NCBI GenBank assembly: GCA_016191985.1
Contig: JACPVB010000281.1
Coordinates: 1-5,744, forward strand
Reading direction: 5' to 3'
DNA length: 5,744 bases
Origin: Chloroflexota bacterium
GTDB lineage: Bacteria; Chloroflexota; Anaerolineae; Anaerolineales; Villigracilaceae
In this document: one piece after another, positions 4,972 to 5,744 of the stretch
Layout: every line of letters starts with the position of its first letter
Position numbering within the stretch: position 1 is the first letter of the stretch
Notes under the pieces: model-generated
Databases searched by the model: none
What the model was told of the DNA's origin: nothing
The model's input: only the letters and a program-made list of their open reading frames with translations
Position numbers and translations under genes: made by a program

Positions 4972-5553
4972 TTAAGTGTACGTATCATACTGCGTAACGT
5001 CCAGCACTTCGTTGGAGAGGAAATACGTCTGCGCGGGGAGGAGGAGGTGTTTGCGCTTCCAGGTGGCGTAGACGGTGGTGCATTGCGAACGCGGCAGGCG
5101 TTTGATGAGCGATGAATCGTATAACAAAATGGAGCGGTTGGTGATGCGTTCGATCACGGTCCAATGATCGTGGTAGCCTTGCAAACCCAAAATAATGGCG
5201 CGCCCGGGGGTGCCGTCCAAAAAGTTTTGCATCGATTTCCAAAATGTGGTCAGGTCTGGGTTGGGCACACCGCGCCAGCGGATTTGCACATTGGCGATGC
5301 GTTTCCTGCCGCCCACTTTTTTGAGGATGACGAGCATCTCGGTGTGGATGATGCCGCCGATCAGGAACTTGGTCAACAGGCCGCGGCGTGCGAGGTAATG
5401 GATGAGTCCATCGAATAATTGCTGGGTCTCTTCATCGGTGGAATGGTTGATGATGCGTTCGGCGTTGATGATGCTGTATAAACCGCAGAGCGAGTCCAAC
5501 CCGCCTTGTTGAAAGGGGGGAAGTCCGGACATCAGGTAATTCGTTCTGCGCAT
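4972..5553 (-). CDS. Putative papain-like / C39-like cysteine protease, family unnamed
   Basis: The 193-residue protein has the layout of a papain-fold peptidase. FQQGGLDSLCGLYSIINA at residues 14-31 offers a Gln (15 or 16) for the oxyanion hole and Cys23 at the start of a helix. GYHDHWTVI at 126-134 offers His128 or His130 on a strand, and LLYDSS at 143-148 offers Asp146 as third residue. This Cys-His-Asp order is that of clan CA peptidases. I recall similar short proteins with D-x-LCG-Y and HW but know of no named function. There is no signal peptide or membrane segment. The ATG at 5553 has AAGGA 11 bases upstream, a rather long spacing; an in-frame stop lies a short way upstream, and the next Met (residue 8) has no site. 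It precedes the oxidoreductase gene on the same strand and may share its transcript. Fold and activity are inferred from motifs only. Confidence 0.7.
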   Translation of the reverse strand: MRRTNYLMSGLPPFQQGGLDSLCGLYSIINAERIINHSTDEETQQLFDGLIHYLARRGLLTKFLIGGIIHTEMLVILKKVGGRKRIANVQIRWRGVPNPDLTTFWKSMQNFLDGTPGRAIILGLQGYHDHWTVIERITNRSILLYDSSLIKRLPRSQCTTVYATWKRKHLLLPAQTYFLSNEVLDVTQYDTYT

Positions 5554-5611
5554 TGGGATGTTGGTCCTTGTAAGGTTTCCTGCAACTCATACCCTGAGAG
5601 AGCGTTTCACA

Positions 5612-5632
5612 AAGGCGTATCGCCTTCTTTTT
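5612..5632 (+). terminator. Terminator-like hairpin with T-tract, no obvious gene upstream
   Basis: AAGGCG at 5612-5617 pairs with CGCCTT at 5621-5626 across a TAT loop, followed by C and five T residues (5628-5632). The form is that of a short rho-independent terminator on the + strand, but no rightward gene ends nearby. It may be a relic, guard the antisense side of the protease gene, or be part of a degraded repeat. Confidence 0.4.
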
Positions 5633-5720
5633 GTACACGGGTTTTACGGAACATGCGGATAAGAGCGGCTATTTAAGGGGTCTTCCGTGAAACTTAATGA
5701 AATCCGTGCCGTCTGTGTAC
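5633..5720. repeat. Degenerate palindromic element near the right edge
   Basis: GTACAC at 5633-5638 pairs with GTGTAC at 5715-5720, and GTTTTACGGAA at 5641-5651 pairs with TTCCGTGAAAC at 5683-5693 with one mismatch. The two pairs are nested, giving an imperfect palindrome of about 88 bp. No gene was recognised between 5554 and 5744. Confidence 0.45.
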
Positions 5721-5744
5721 CAAAAATTCTTTAAGAAATGAAGA

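Overview
The window looks like chromosomal DNA of an environmental bacterium, most plausibly of the Anaerolineae (Chloroflexota). That placement rests on the mid-GC codon style, the gene content and the density of palindromic intergenic repeats. No rRNA or marker gene is present, so it is an inference of moderate confidence.

Layout. Positions 1-64 hold the first 21 codons of a leftward gene that reads like a GH13 alpha-amylase. Positions 65-503 separate it from a large rightward gene and carry two complex palindromic repeats. Positions 504-3668 encode a single-polypeptide type IIG restriction-modification enzyme: an N-terminal PD-(D/E)XK nuclease, a helical connector, an N6-adenine methyltransferase with NPPY, and a C-terminal target-recognition domain. 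Two short palindromes lie in frame inside this gene, both at domain linkers. Its recognition domain is markedly AT-rich, as if swapped in. Positions 3661-4010 hold two palindromic elements that bracket a broken second copy of a type IIG 3' end. A small membrane protein of unknown function (4043-4429, +) converges with a split-barrel, nitroreductase-type oxidoreductase (4532-4897, -). Upstream of the latter, on the same strand, is a putative papain-like cysteine protease (4972-5553, -). The last 190 bases hold a terminator-like hairpin and a degenerate palindrome, with no gene seen.

How it fits together. The only recognisable defence function is the type IIG enzyme, which would cut unmodified DNA and methylate its own site without partner subunits. 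The two leftward genes may be co-transcribed, but a 74-base gap with two perfect hairpins lies between them. No biochemical link among the remaining genes is visible.

The most unusual feature is the palindrome load: nine inverted-repeat structures in 5.7 kb, in every intergenic gap and twice inside a coding region. Two of them (3661-3757 and 4444-4539) belong to one family with 16-bp terminal inverted repeats. Their ends supply the last codons and the TGA stop of two unrelated genes, so the elements appear to have become the 3' ends of their neighbours.
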